Source of the DNA: MAG-121220-bin8 sp002700465
Lineage (GTDB): Bacteria; Bacteroidota; Bacteroidia; Flavobacteriales; Flavobacteriaceae
Assembly (NCBI GenBank): GCA_943789295.1
Contig: CALSTO010000002.1
Coordinates: 124,001 to 188,000 of the forward strand
Reading direction: 5' to 3'
Length of the DNA stretch: 64,000 bases
Shown here in pieces: positions 17,215-25,208 of this stretch (its first letter is position 1; each line of letters opens with the position of its first letter). The notes beneath the pieces are model-generated. The model did no database searches. It worked only from the letters and a program-made list of their open reading frames with translations, and had not been told where the DNA came from. The position numbers and the translations under genes were made by a program.

Positions 17215-19497
17215 ATGAATTATAAAAAAATAGTATTATTTACACTTGGTTTACTAGTTTCTTTTTCCGGTTTTTCACAGGAAGCAAAAGAAAGAAATCA
17301 GGAAAATATAAATGTAAATAAGTTTAGACAACTTTACCAAGAATTTTCTTCTCCCAATATGTTTAGAACTGCCTCTGGTGCACCAGGTCCAGCATATTAT
17401 CAGCAACAAGCTGATTACAAAATGGATATTGAATTGGATGATGAAAATAAAAGAATTTATGGTTCAGAAACAATAACATACACTAATAACTCACCTGATA
17501 ATTTAGAGTATCTGTGGGTTCAATTAGATCAAAACGTCAGAAAAAAAGATTCTCCTTCTCTTCTTATTGATGGAACTGGTGTTTCACCAGCTTATGCTCC
17601 GTCGGGTTTTACTAAAGAATTTCTGACTGATCCATTTGATGGGGGATTTAATATTGAATATGTTTTAGATGTAAACAGAAAGCCTTTAGAACATTTTATA
17701 AATCAAACTATGATGAGAGTTGATTTGCCTAATGCTTTAAAAAGTGGCGAAAGTTTTTCTTTTTCGATTAAGTGGTGGTATAATATTCAAGATCATGTAA
17801 ATCAAGATGGAAGATCTGGTTATGAAACATTTGATAAGGATGGTAATAGAGTTTATATTATAGCACAATTTTTTCCTAGAATGGCTGTTTATAACGAAGT
17901 TGAGGGATGGCAAAACTATCAATTTTGGGGAGATGGCGAGTTCGCATTACCATTTGGAAACTATGATGTGAAAATAACAGTTCCTTCTGACCATATTTTA
18001 GATGCAACCGGTGAACTTCAAAATAGAAAAAATGTTTTTTCTAAGGAAATGATTAAACGTTATAATAAAGCCAAAAAAACGTACGATAAGCCTGTTATGA
18101 TAGTAACTCAAGCTGAAGCTGAAGAAGTTGAAAAAGGTTTTTCAAAAAAGAAAAAAACATGGCATTTTCAAGCTGAAAATGTTAGAGACTTTGCTTTTGC
18201 AAGCTCTAGAAAATTCATATGGGATATGATGGCAGTTAAAATTGGAGATAAAGATGTTATGGCCGTTTCTATGTATCCAAAGGAAGGTAACCCATTATGG
18301 GAAGATTATTCAACTGTAGTTGTAGCGGAAACTTTAAAAACTTATTCAGATTATACATTTGATTATCCTTATCATAAGGCTATTTCTGTTCATGCAAAAC
18401 AAATTGGAATGGAATACCCTATGATATGTTTTAATTTTGGAAGACCTAATATAGATGGATCTTATTCTGATGATGTGAAATTTGGAATGATAGGAGTTAT
18501 AATTCATGAAATTGGACATAATTGGTTTCCTATGATTGTAAATAATGATGAAAGACAATGGGCTTGGATGGATGAAGGAATAAATACTTTTGTTCAATAC
18601 ATCACGGAACAAAAACTTGGAAAAGATATTCCAGAAATTATTTATCCACTGAAAAACTTCCCATCTGATAGGGGACCTGCCGAAATGATTACAAGATATA
18701 TGAGTGTAGATCAAAATTTTTTAGCGCCAATTATGAGTAACCCCGAAAACGTATACAGTCTAGGTCCTAATGCTTATGGTAAGCCTGCTACTGCCCTAAA
18801 TATTTTAAGAGAAACAGTTATGGGTAAAGAATTGTTTGATCATGCTTTTAAGATTTATTCAAAACGATGGATGTTTAAGCATCCAAGTCCTGAAGATTTT
18901 TTTAGAACTATGGAGGATGCATCTGCTGTTGATTTGGATTGGTTTTGGAGAGGATGGTTTTATACAACAGATTATGTGGACATTGGAATAAAGGAGGTAA
19001 ACCAATATTTTGTTTCAAGCGAACCAGGTGAAGAAATGAAAAAAATCATGAAAGAAAGAGGAATACCTAGAAATAGATTAAGACCGTTAGTGTTCTTAGA
19101 AAATTATGAAAACGACTCTGAAAGTCAAAAAGATAAAAATCCTCTAGAAAATTCAAAGTTACTTAACAATTATCTAAAAGAAAATGAAGTTTCTAATAAA
19201 GAAGTCCCAAAATTCTTTTATGAAGTTATTTTTGAAAAACCAGGAGGTTTGGTTATGCCAATTATTGTTGACTATGAATATGAAGATGGAACAACCAAAA
19301 GAGTTACTTATCCTGCTCAAGTATGGAGAAAAAATGACAATGAAGTAAAAAAATTAATTACTTCTAATCAAAAAATTATAAATATCAGTTTAGATCCAGA
19401 TTTAGAAACCGCAGACATTGACACATCAAACAATTCATGGCCTAAAAAACAAGACGAATCTGAATTTGATAAGTTTAAATCTAAGGTTAAAGGTTAA
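17215..19497 (+). CDS. M1 family metallopeptidase, secreted
   Basis: Large zinc aminopeptidase of the M1 (gluzincin) class, about 760 residues with a signal peptide ending FSGFSQ. The zinc motif is His431-Glu432-Ile-Gly-His435 with the third ligand Glu454 (WMDEGIN), giving the exact HExxH-x18-E spacing. The N-terminal domain with YKMDIELDDENKRIYGSETITYTNNSPD matches the beta-sandwich seen before the catalytic domain. It probably degrades peptides in the periplasm or at the cell surface. The start at 17215 (MNYKKIVLF) is preferred over the ATG at 17185, which adds ten residues before the signal peptide. It ends the tRNA-Gly/CarboxypepD/DUF6702 transcript, followed by a terminator. Confidence 0.93.
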   Translation: MNYKKIVLFTLGLLVSFSGFSQEAKERNQENINVNKFRQLYQEFSSPNMFRTASGAPGPAYYQQQADYKMDIELDDENKRIYGSETITYTNNSPDNLEYLWVQLDQNVRKKDSPSLLIDGTGVSPAYAPSGFTKEFLTDPFDGGFNIEYVLDVNRKPLEHFINQTMMRVDLPNALKSGESFSFSIKWWYNIQDHVNQDGRSGYETFDKDGNRVYIIAQFFPRMAVYNEVEGWQNYQFWGDGEFALPFGNYDVKITVPSDHILDATGELQNRKNVFSKEMIKRYNKAKKTYDKPVMIVTQAEAEEVEKGFSKKKKTWHFQAENVRDFAFASSRKFIWDMMAVKIGDKDVMAVSMYPKEGNPLWEDYSTVVVAETLKTYSDYTFDYPYHKAISVHAKQIGMEYPMICFNFGRPNIDGSYSDDVKFGMIGVIIHEIGHNWFPMIVNNDERQWAWMDEGINTFVQYITEQKLGKDIPEIIYPLKNFPSDRGPAEMITRYMSVDQNFLAPIMSNPENVYSLGPNAYGKPATALNILRETVMGKELFDHAFKIYSKRWMFKHPSPEDFFRTMEDASAVDLDWFWRGWFYTTDYVDIGIKEVNQYFVSSEPGEEMKKIMKERGIPRNRLRPLVFLENYENDSESQKDKNPLENSKLLNNYLKENEVSNKEVPKFFYEVIFEKPGGLVMPIIVDYEYEDGTTKRVTYPAQVWRKNDNEVKKLITSNQKIINISLDPDLETADIDTSNNSWPKKQDESEFDKFKSKVKG

Positions 19498-19501
19498 TTT
19501 C

Positions 19502-19532
19502 AAAAGGTCAATTTTTTAATTGACCTTTTTTT
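19502..19532 (+). terminator. Rho-independent terminator after the M1 peptidase gene
   Basis: A perfect inverted repeat, AAAAGGTCAATT and AATTGACCTTTT, around a TTTT loop, followed by further T residues. It begins five bases after the M1 stop codon and separates this operon from tatA. Confidence 0.9.
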
Positions 19533-19557
19533 ATATTTACATCAAATAAAATTATTT

Positions 19558-19821
19558 ATGATCTTATTTATAAGTGGTCCCGAAATTCTTTTTATTGGAT
19601 TAATTGTTTTATTAGTTTTTGGAGCCGATAAAATTCCTGAAATTGCTAAGGGTCTTGGAAAGGGTATTCGCCAAGTAAAAGATGCTACTGAGGATATTAA
19701 ATCAGAAATTAAAAAAAGTGCTGAAAATCAAGGTATAGATACTGATTCAATAAAAAAAGAGATCGATGAAGTAAAAGAAAAAATGGACGATTTAGGGGGA
19801 TCTATAAAAAGAAAATTCTAA
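19558..19821 (+). CDS. tatA: Twin-arginine translocase subunit TatA/TatE
   Basis: 87-residue component of the Tat protein-export pore. It has the short N-terminal transmembrane helix (PEILFIGLIVLLVFG), the conserved ADKIPEIAKGLGKGIRQVK hinge and amphipathic helix, and a charged C-terminal tail. No tatB or tatC is nearby, as is common in Bacteroidota. Its stop overlaps the convergent O-methyltransferase gene by four bases. Confidence 0.93.
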   Translation: MILFISGPEILFIGLIVLLVFGADKIPEIAKGLGKGIRQVKDATEDIKSEIKKSAENQGIDTDSIKKEIDEVKEKMDDLGGSIKRKF

Positions 19822-20459
19822 ATTTTTCTTATTAGAGAAATTCCATCTCTTATAGGTAGTAAAATCGTTTCTACTCTATTGTCACTATTAACCATATTAT
19901 TAAACTCTCTTAAAGTTTTTGTTGCTTCATCTTGTTGTTTTTCATCTGTCACTTTTCCGCTCCAAAGTACATTGTCAGCTAAAATGACTCCTTTCTTATT
20001 TAATTTATTTATTATACAATTATAATAATTTATATAGTTTTCTTTATCTGCATCTAAAAAAATCAAATCGAAAGTTTCGTTGATTTTTGGAATTATTTTC
20101 AATGCATTACCCGTGTGTTGAACAAATTTTTCTATTTCTCCAGTTTTTTCAAAATATCTTTTTTGAATTTCAACTAATTCTTCGTTTTTATCAATGGTAT
20201 GAATCACACCTTTTTCATCTAACCCTTCGTATATACATAATGCAGAATATCCTGTATAGGTTCCGATTTCCAAAACTTTTTTTGGGTTAATTAATTTAGA
20301 TATTAATGATAATAATCTTCCTTGAAAAGTGCCACTTAACATTCTAGGATTTAAAATTTTTAAGTGAGTTTCCCTGTTCAGTTCCCTAAGTAAGGCAGGT
20401 TCTTTTTGCGAATTGATTTCAGAATATTCTAAAATATCTTTATTTATAAATTCATTCAT
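19818..20459 (-). CDS. O-methyltransferase, CCoAOMT-like
   Basis: 213-residue class I SAM-dependent O-methyltransferase (Methyltransf_3). The SAM loop is VLEIGTYTGYSALCIYEGL, the acidic end of strand 2 is TIDKNEE, and the metal-binding LDADKENYINYY plus ADNVLWSGKV are intact, as in catechol and caffeoyl-CoA methyltransferases. Bacterial members often act on small catechols; the substrate here is unknown. It overlaps the flavin reductase gene upstream by four bases, so the two are co-translated. Confidence 0.9.
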   Translation of the reverse strand: MNEFINKDILEYSEINSQKEPALLRELNRETHLKILNPRMLSGTFQGRLLSLISKLINPKKVLEIGTYTGYSALCIYEGLDEKGVIHTIDKNEELVEIQKRYFEKTGEIEKFVQHTGNALKIIPKINETFDLIFLDADKENYINYYNCIINKLNKKGVILADNVLWSGKVTDEKQQDEATKTLREFNNMVNSDNRVETILLPIRDGISLIRKI

Positions 20460-21073
20460 TCTTTTCGCTTAGCATATTCAAATCTTTCTACTAAAGTAGG
20501 TAAAGCATAACCGTCAAGTCCATTAACAGTTACGGTTTTAGCTTTTTCTAAGTTTAACCATCCGTCTTTTTGAATAATATCATCATTAAAGTAAATATCG
20601 TTGATTTCAGCAACCATTAATAATGTGTTATTCTCTTTAATTTCATATTGATTTAAGTATTTGCAACCTAATTTAATTTTAGACGATTTCACAAATGGAG
20701 ATTTGTATTCATCTCTAAATTCTTTTTCTAGTTTAGTCATGTCAAATTCAGAAATAACAGATGGGTATCTGGCGGATGTGTGGTGAGCTTCTTTAATATC
20801 ATCAACATTAATATGATTAACCGTGAATTCTTTGTTGTCAATTATATTTTTATAAGTATCTCTTGGAACTGTGGTAGGTCTTACAATGAAAGTTAGTAAA
20901 GCAGGGTCACTTCCAAGGTGAGTTATAGAACTAAATACAGCCACATTATGAATATTATCTAAAGAAACTGTTCCTATCAAATTAGCAGATTTATAGCCAG
21001 TACAACTATTTATTAAATTTAAACGATATATGCGATCCATATCTTTTAAATCTTGTTTTGTGATGTGTTTCAT
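20456..21073 (-). CDS. Flavin reductase-like FMN-binding protein
   Basis: 205-residue protein of the split-barrel flavin reductase family. The CTGYKSANLIGTVSLDNIHNVAVFSSITHLGSDP segment and DPALLTFIVRP are typical FMN-binding parts, and the EFTVNHI stretch follows as expected. Such proteins reduce free FMN or FAD with NAD(P)H or hold FMN as a cofactor. Being coupled to an O-methyltransferase suggests action on a shared small aromatic substrate, but this is inference. Confidence 0.88.
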   Translation of the reverse strand: MKHITKQDLKDMDRIYRLNLINSCTGYKSANLIGTVSLDNIHNVAVFSSITHLGSDPALLTFIVRPTTVPRDTYKNIIDNKEFTVNHINVDDIKEAHHTSARYPSVISEFDMTKLEKEFRDEYKSPFVKSSKIKLGCKYLNQYEIKENNTLLMVAEINDIYFNDDIIQKDGWLNLEKAKTVTVNGLDGYALPTLVERFEYAKRKE

Positions 21074-21145
21074 TTTTGTTAAATCTGTCCAAAAATAAAG
21101 AATTAAAAATTAGCTTTGTATTATATAAATATTAATATTTCATTA

Positions 21146-21334
21146 ATGAAAAAAAAACTGCCATTAATTTTGTTTTCAATAAGCTTATTCTGTTATTTTT
21201 TATTTTTTATAATTGGATCAGAAGTTGATGAAAATGGATATCTAAATGAACCTTTCTTTTTATTACCATTGGGTGCTTTGTTTTTTTTTGCTTCAGTAAT
21301 GATTTTTGCTTGGAATAAAATAAATAAGTCTTAA
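21146..21334 (+). CDS. Small two-helix membrane protein, DUF3955-like
   Basis: 62 residues with two transmembrane helices flanking a conserved central stretch: IIGSEVDENGYLNEPFFLLPLGAL. The GSxVDExGxLxEPFFLxPLG pattern resembles DUF3955, a family of small bacterial membrane proteins of unknown function; the family call is from memory of the pattern. The ATG at 21146 (MKKKLPLILFS) is a more natural start than the in-frame ATG at 21116. Confidence 0.68.
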   Translation: MKKKLPLILFSISLFCYFLFFIIGSEVDENGYLNEPFFLLPLGALFFFASVMIFAWNKINKS

Positions 21335-21372
21335 AATATTCAAGATCTAATAATTATAAAATTAAAAAATGT

Positions 21373-22734
21373 ATGATGAAACGTATTTTGTTCCTTTTTC
21401 TATCTCTTTGTTTTTTTTCTTGTGACACAAAACTAAAAAATGATAAGCCTAATGTAATTTTAATAATGGCTGATGATATTGGTTTTGAAGCGTTAGGTGT
21501 TAATGGAGCAGTAAATTATCAAACACCTGTCTTAGATTCTTTAGCTAGGAACGGAATCAACTTCATTAATGCGTATTCTCAACCCTTATGTAGTCCATCA
21601 AGGGTTAAAATTATGACTGGCAAACCAAATTATGTTAATTATGAATATTTCACTTATTTAAATCCCAGTCAGAAAACTTTTGGAAACTTATTTCAAGAAA
21701 ACGGTTATAAAACCTTAATCGCAGGTAAATGGCAATTAAATGGAGTTCAATTTAATTTAGAAAATAACCAAAATTTAGATAGACCTTACGATGCCGGATT
21801 TGACGAGTATTGTCTGTGGTGGTTAACTGAAAGAGGTGATAGATTTGCCAATCCTAATATTTTCCAAAACGGAAAAAAAATAGAAACCAATATTGATGAT
21901 TATGGTCCCAATATCTTTTCAAATTTTATTGTTGATTTTATACAACGAAATAAGAATGCTCCTTTTTTTGTTTATTATCCAATGACATTAGTACATGATC
22001 CTTTTCGTCCTACACCAGATTCTAAAGATTGGAAAGACCTAAACAAGAGAAATATTGGAAATAATCCAAAATATTTTTCAGAAATGGTTACATACATGGA
22101 TAAGGTTGTTGGTGAAATTTCAGAAGCATTAATAAAAAATAATTTACATAAAAATACGATTTTGATTTTTTTGGGAGATAACGGAACAGACACAAAAGTG
22201 ACAACCTTAAATAATGGAAATGAGATACAAGGTTCTAAAGGAAGAACAATTAAATATGCTTCAAACGTTCCTATGATAATTAATTGGAATACTAAAATTA
22301 CGAATTTTAAAGTTAGCGATGCATTAATAGATCTTACAGATTTTTATGCAACTTTTGAAGATATCCTTAATGTTAAAAATCATGAATCTTACGGAAAGAG
22401 TTTAATTCCACTTATGTTAGATAATAATTATAGGGAAAGAGATGTTTTAGTAACTTATTATAATCCAATGTGGTCAACAAGAGGACTTGACAGAGGAATT
22501 TTTGCTCAAAGTAAGAATTATAAGCTTTACAAAAAAGGTAGATTTTTTAAATATTCAGATGATATTTTTGAAATGAGACCTATTTCGATTAATAATTTTA
22601 CTGAACAAGAAAATGAAGTTTTTAATTTATTAAAAAAATCATTAGACACCATTCCAGATTTGCCTAAAGAAAACTATAATCAATGGAAAGAAAGGTTGAG
22701 AAAGATTAGAAATAGTAATAAATATAATTTATAA
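21373..22734 (+). CDS. Sulfatase (formylglycine type), lipoprotein
   Basis: 453-residue arylsulfatase-family protein that removes sulfate esters from polysaccharides or small molecules. The signature Cys73 in QPLCSPSRVKIMTGK would be oxidised to formylglycine. Metal ligands are seen at Asp34-Asp35 (IMADDIG) and in FLGDNGTDT. A lipobox (SLCFFSC, Cys17) predicts membrane anchoring. Unlike many flavobacterial sulfatases it is not within a polysaccharide locus. No maturation enzyme is in the window; the nearby GldJ is related to formylglycine-generating enzymes but is not one. Confidence 0.93.
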   Translation: MMKRILFLFLSLCFFSCDTKLKNDKPNVILIMADDIGFEALGVNGAVNYQTPVLDSLARNGINFINAYSQPLCSPSRVKIMTGKPNYVNYEYFTYLNPSQKTFGNLFQENGYKTLIAGKWQLNGVQFNLENNQNLDRPYDAGFDEYCLWWLTERGDRFANPNIFQNGKKIETNIDDYGPNIFSNFIVDFIQRNKNAPFFVYYPMTLVHDPFRPTPDSKDWKDLNKRNIGNNPKYFSEMVTYMDKVVGEISEALIKNNLHKNTILIFLGDNGTDTKVTTLNNGNEIQGSKGRTIKYASNVPMIINWNTKITNFKVSDALIDLTDFYATFEDILNVKNHESYGKSLIPLMLDNNYRERDVLVTYYNPMWSTRGLDRGIFAQSKNYKLYKKGRFFKYSDDIFEMRPISINNFTEQENEVFNLLKKSLDTIPDLPKENYNQWKERLRKIRNSNKYNL

Positions 22735-22759
22735 ATGTGGAACCTATGAAAAAGTACTA

Positions 22760-23437
22760 TTAATCATTCTTTTTATCTCCATCCTTTTTTTTGTCACCTT
22801 TACATTTTATCCATAAAGCTTTTAAATCATCAAGTGTTAAAATATCTTTTGTCGAAACGTTTTTATTATCGTCAAGCGTTAAAATTTGAACAGGAAAGTT
22901 TAAACTAGGTTTGTTTTCTTTTGTTTTACCATTTTTTTCAAAATAGGTTTTGATTTGATTGTGAATTTCTTTTCTGTTATCCCCTTTAATTACAGAATTA
23001 TCACTCATTGTGTATGAAATTGGATATACAAATTTAAAGCATGGTCCTCTTTTTTTCTTACCATTTTTATTTTTTTTATCACCCCAATCGTCTTTATTTC
23101 CTTTACTTGATTCTAATTCTCTTCCCTTTGTTGTGAAATATTTATTGTCATTTCTTTCGTAATCTAACTCGAAATCAAAAAACCCCCAACTTTTCATTTC
23201 AATTTCAAACCCTAATTCTGGAGCTAACTCTGCATAACGAATTACATCGTCACTCATTTTAAAATTCAGAGTAGATATAGCAGTTTTGGGAAGATCGTTT
23301 TTTGTTACAGAAATTCGATTCTCTGAACTAATAATAGCTTGAATTAGTTCGTCATCAGACATTTCTTGGTCCATATTTTCACAAGAACCCAATAATGCTA
23401 TTAAAATGAAGGGCAATATATATTTATAAAATTTCAT
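22760..23437 (-). CDS. Putative lipoprotein, function unknown
   Basis: 225 residues with a clear lipobox (FILIALLGSC, Cys19). The mature part contains NFKMSDDVIRYAELAPELGFEIEM, a Lys/Asp/Gly-rich stretch (about residues 113-130), then CFKFVYPISYTMSDNSVI, which recalls a Bacteroidota group with PVTYTMPDGS-like motifs. It ends in a highly charged Lys/Asp tail. No enzyme motif was recognised. It is transcribed towards the sulfatase gene, which it faces tail to tail with 25 bases between them. Confidence 0.7.
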   Translation of the reverse strand: MKFYKYILPFILIALLGSCENMDQEMSDDELIQAIISSENRISVTKNDLPKTAISTLNFKMSDDVIRYAELAPELGFEIEMKSWGFFDFELDYERNDNKYFTTKGRELESSKGNKDDWGDKKNKNGKKKRGPCFKFVYPISYTMSDNSVIKGDNRKEIHNQIKTYFEKNGKTKENKPSLNFPVQILTLDDNKNVSTKDILTLDDLKALWIKCKGDKKKDGDKKND

Positions 23438-23530
23438 AATATTAAAATTTATTTACTCAACTAATTTAATAAAAAAAAGTTATCTAAATTGTATTTTAGC
23501 GTTTTGTAAATCATCATTAAACCATATTTC

Positions 23531-24355
23531 ATGCTCAATAAGTTACTTTCAATTATTGTTATTTTCTTTTTTTCCTCTGTTAGTTCTCAAGAAAAACAAT
23601 TAGTTAACAAGGAGTTCCCAGTTTTTCCGATATGTAAATTAGTTCCTGTCAAGAATCAAAGTATTTGTTTTAACGAAACTATAGCTGAGCATATTGAAAA
23701 ATATTTTGTTTTTCCTGATAGTGCTAAAGAATTAGGATTACAATCTGTTGTTAATGTATTTTTTGAGATTGATATTAATGGAAAAGTTGATAAACTATTT
23801 GCTAAATCCTCAATAGTAGGTGTTGAGTTTACTGACTCAGATGCATTAAATACCGCTAATTCTATATTTGAACAAGCAGCATTGAATATTTTTAATAAAC
23901 TTCCTGTAATGAAACCAGGAAAGATTGATGGTGTTGTTAAATCTTTTCCTTTTAGAATTCCAGTAACATACAGAAATGAATCACAAAACTTTGATCTTAA
24001 CGATGTGTTTACCTTAGATAATATTGATTGGGCTCCTTTATTTCCCAAGGCTAAAGATGTTACACCTGAAACTTCTATTACTCTTTTTAAAGAAAACATC
24101 CAGTTTTATATTAAAAAATATTTAAAGTATCCAAAAACTCATAATGATGAAAGCACTCAGGTGATTGTTTTTTTAGATTTGATTATTGAAAACGATGGAA
24201 ATATTTTCGAGATTTCATCATATGGCGATGAAGAATATAGAGTTCAAGCTGAAAAAGCTATAAAAAAAATACCTTCTTTGGAACCTGCACTTAAAAATGA
24301 TTATCCGGTAGCAATGAGCTATTCTTTTCCAGTTGTATTCGATAAAAATAAGTAG
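23531..24355 (+). CDS. Secreted protein with two TonB C-terminal-like domains
   Basis: 274 residues: signal peptide (ending SSVSSQ) followed by two copies of a TonB_C-like fold. The first is centred on IAEHIEKYFVFPDSAKELGLQSVVNVFFEIDINGKV, the second on ENIQFYIKKYLKYPKTHNDESTQVIVFLDLIIENDGNI. There is no cytoplasmic anchor or proline-rich spacer, so it is not a normal energy transducer. Such free TonB_C proteins occur in Bacteroidota and may bind other envelope proteins. Upstream it diverges from the lipoprotein gene. Confidence 0.78.
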   Translation: MLNKLLSIIVIFFFSSVSSQEKQLVNKEFPVFPICKLVPVKNQSICFNETIAEHIEKYFVFPDSAKELGLQSVVNVFFEIDINGKVDKLFAKSSIVGVEFTDSDALNTANSIFEQAALNIFNKLPVMKPGKIDGVVKSFPFRIPVTYRNESQNFDLNDVFTLDNIDWAPLFPKAKDVTPETSITLFKENIQFYIKKYLKYPKTHNDESTQVIVFLDLIIENDGNIFEISSYGDEEYRVQAEKAIKKIPSLEPALKNDYPVAMSYSFPVVFDKNK

Positions 24356-24359
24356 AAAC

Positions 24360-24467
24360 CTATGATTTAAAGAAAATTAATTTCATAGCAATTACAGCAG
24401 CAACAAACACAATAATTTTAAAAACAATATCAATCCAAAATCTTATCATCTTTTCTTTTCTCTTCAT
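24360..24467 (-). CDS. Small membrane protein, 35 residues
   Basis: A short open frame that reads as a plausible small protein: basic start MKRKEKMIRFW, one hydrophobic helix (IDIVFKIIVFVAAVIAMKLIFF) and stop. It lies in the gap between the TonB_C protein and tRNA-Val. The positive-inside charge pattern and codon use fit the genome. No family is recognised with certainty. Confidence 0.5.
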   Translation of the reverse strand: MKRKEKMIRFWIDIVFKIIVFVAAVIAMKLIFFKS

Positions 24468-24581
24468 AATACTAATATAAAGAATAAACAATACTCATTC
24501 TTAAAAAGAGTATTAATTTGAAAATACAGTTTAATTAATAAGTTAAATATTAATTTTAATTTATAAATTTAATTTTTTAAC

Positions 24582-24656
24582 GGGTCATTAACTCAGTTGG
24601 TTCAGAGTGTTACCTTGACAGGGTAGAAGTCACTGGTTCGAATCCAGTATGACCCA
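24582..24656 (+). tRNA. tRNA-Val (anticodon GAC)
   Basis: 75-base cloverleaf. Acceptor GGGTCAT pairs with ATGACCC, the anticodon loop is TTGACAG (anticodon GAC, 24617-24619) on stem TTACC/GGTAG, and the T arm has GGTTCGAATCC. The discriminator is A24656 and CCA is not encoded. The FMN reductase start codon follows after only five bases. Confidence 0.96.
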
Positions 24657-24661
24657 CAATT

Positions 24662-25204
24662 ATGAAGAAAATTGTAGTATTTGGAGCAAGCTCCTCAAAA
24701 AAATCAATTAATAAGCAATTCTCTATTTATGCGTCCAATCAATTTAAAAATGTTGAAATAATTATTTTAGATTTAAATGACTTTGAGATGCCCATATTTA
24801 GTGAGGATAAAGAATTAAATTCTGGAATTCCTGAAAAGGCAACGAAGTTTTATGAATTATTGAAATGTTCTGATGCATTAATAATTTCATTTGCTGAGCA
24901 TAATGGATCCTATACTGCTGCTTTTAAAAATATTTTTGACTGGATTTCTAGAATCGGTAAAATAGTTTGGTGGGATAAACCTATGTTACTTTTATCTACA
25001 TCAGACGGTGAAAGAGGTGCGCTCTCAGTTTTAGAAACCGCTCACAGTCGTATTTCATTCAATCATAAGTTTGACTTACCTATGTTTTCGCTTCCAAATT
25101 TTTCTTCAAACTTTAGTTCTTCAGATGGAATATTAAATGATGAACTAAAAGAATCATTTTTAAAAGCTTGTAAAAAATTTCAATCCAACTTAAACTTATT
25201 ATAA
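24662..25204 (+). CDS. NADPH-dependent FMN reductase family protein
   Basis: 180-residue flavodoxin-like oxidoreductase (FMN_red). The phosphate-binding start is VVFGASSSKKSINKQF, and the family loops ISFAEHNGSYTAAFKNIFDWISR and LLLSTSDGERGALSVLE are present. It reduces small electron acceptors such as quinones or azo compounds or supplies reduced FMN. The start codon is five bases from the 3' end of tRNA-Val, so the message probably begins as a tRNA-mRNA precursor. The next gene follows after four bases. Confidence 0.9.
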   Translation: MKKIVVFGASSSKKSINKQFSIYASNQFKNVEIIILDLNDFEMPIFSEDKELNSGIPEKATKFYELLKCSDALIISFAEHNGSYTAAFKNIFDWISRIGKIVWWDKPMLLLSTSDGERGALSVLETAHSRISFNHKFDLPMFSLPNFSSNFSSSDGILNDELKESFLKACKKFQSNLNLL

Positions 25205-25208
25205 TATT

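Noticed and set aside
18346..18714. 122-residue minus-strand frame
   Set aside because: Antisense to the zinc-site region of the M1 peptidase; the His/Ile-rich sequence is a shadow of that gene.
23656..24099. 147-residue minus-strand frame
   Set aside because: Lies opposite the TonB_C-domain protein, which has a signal peptide and recognisable domains.
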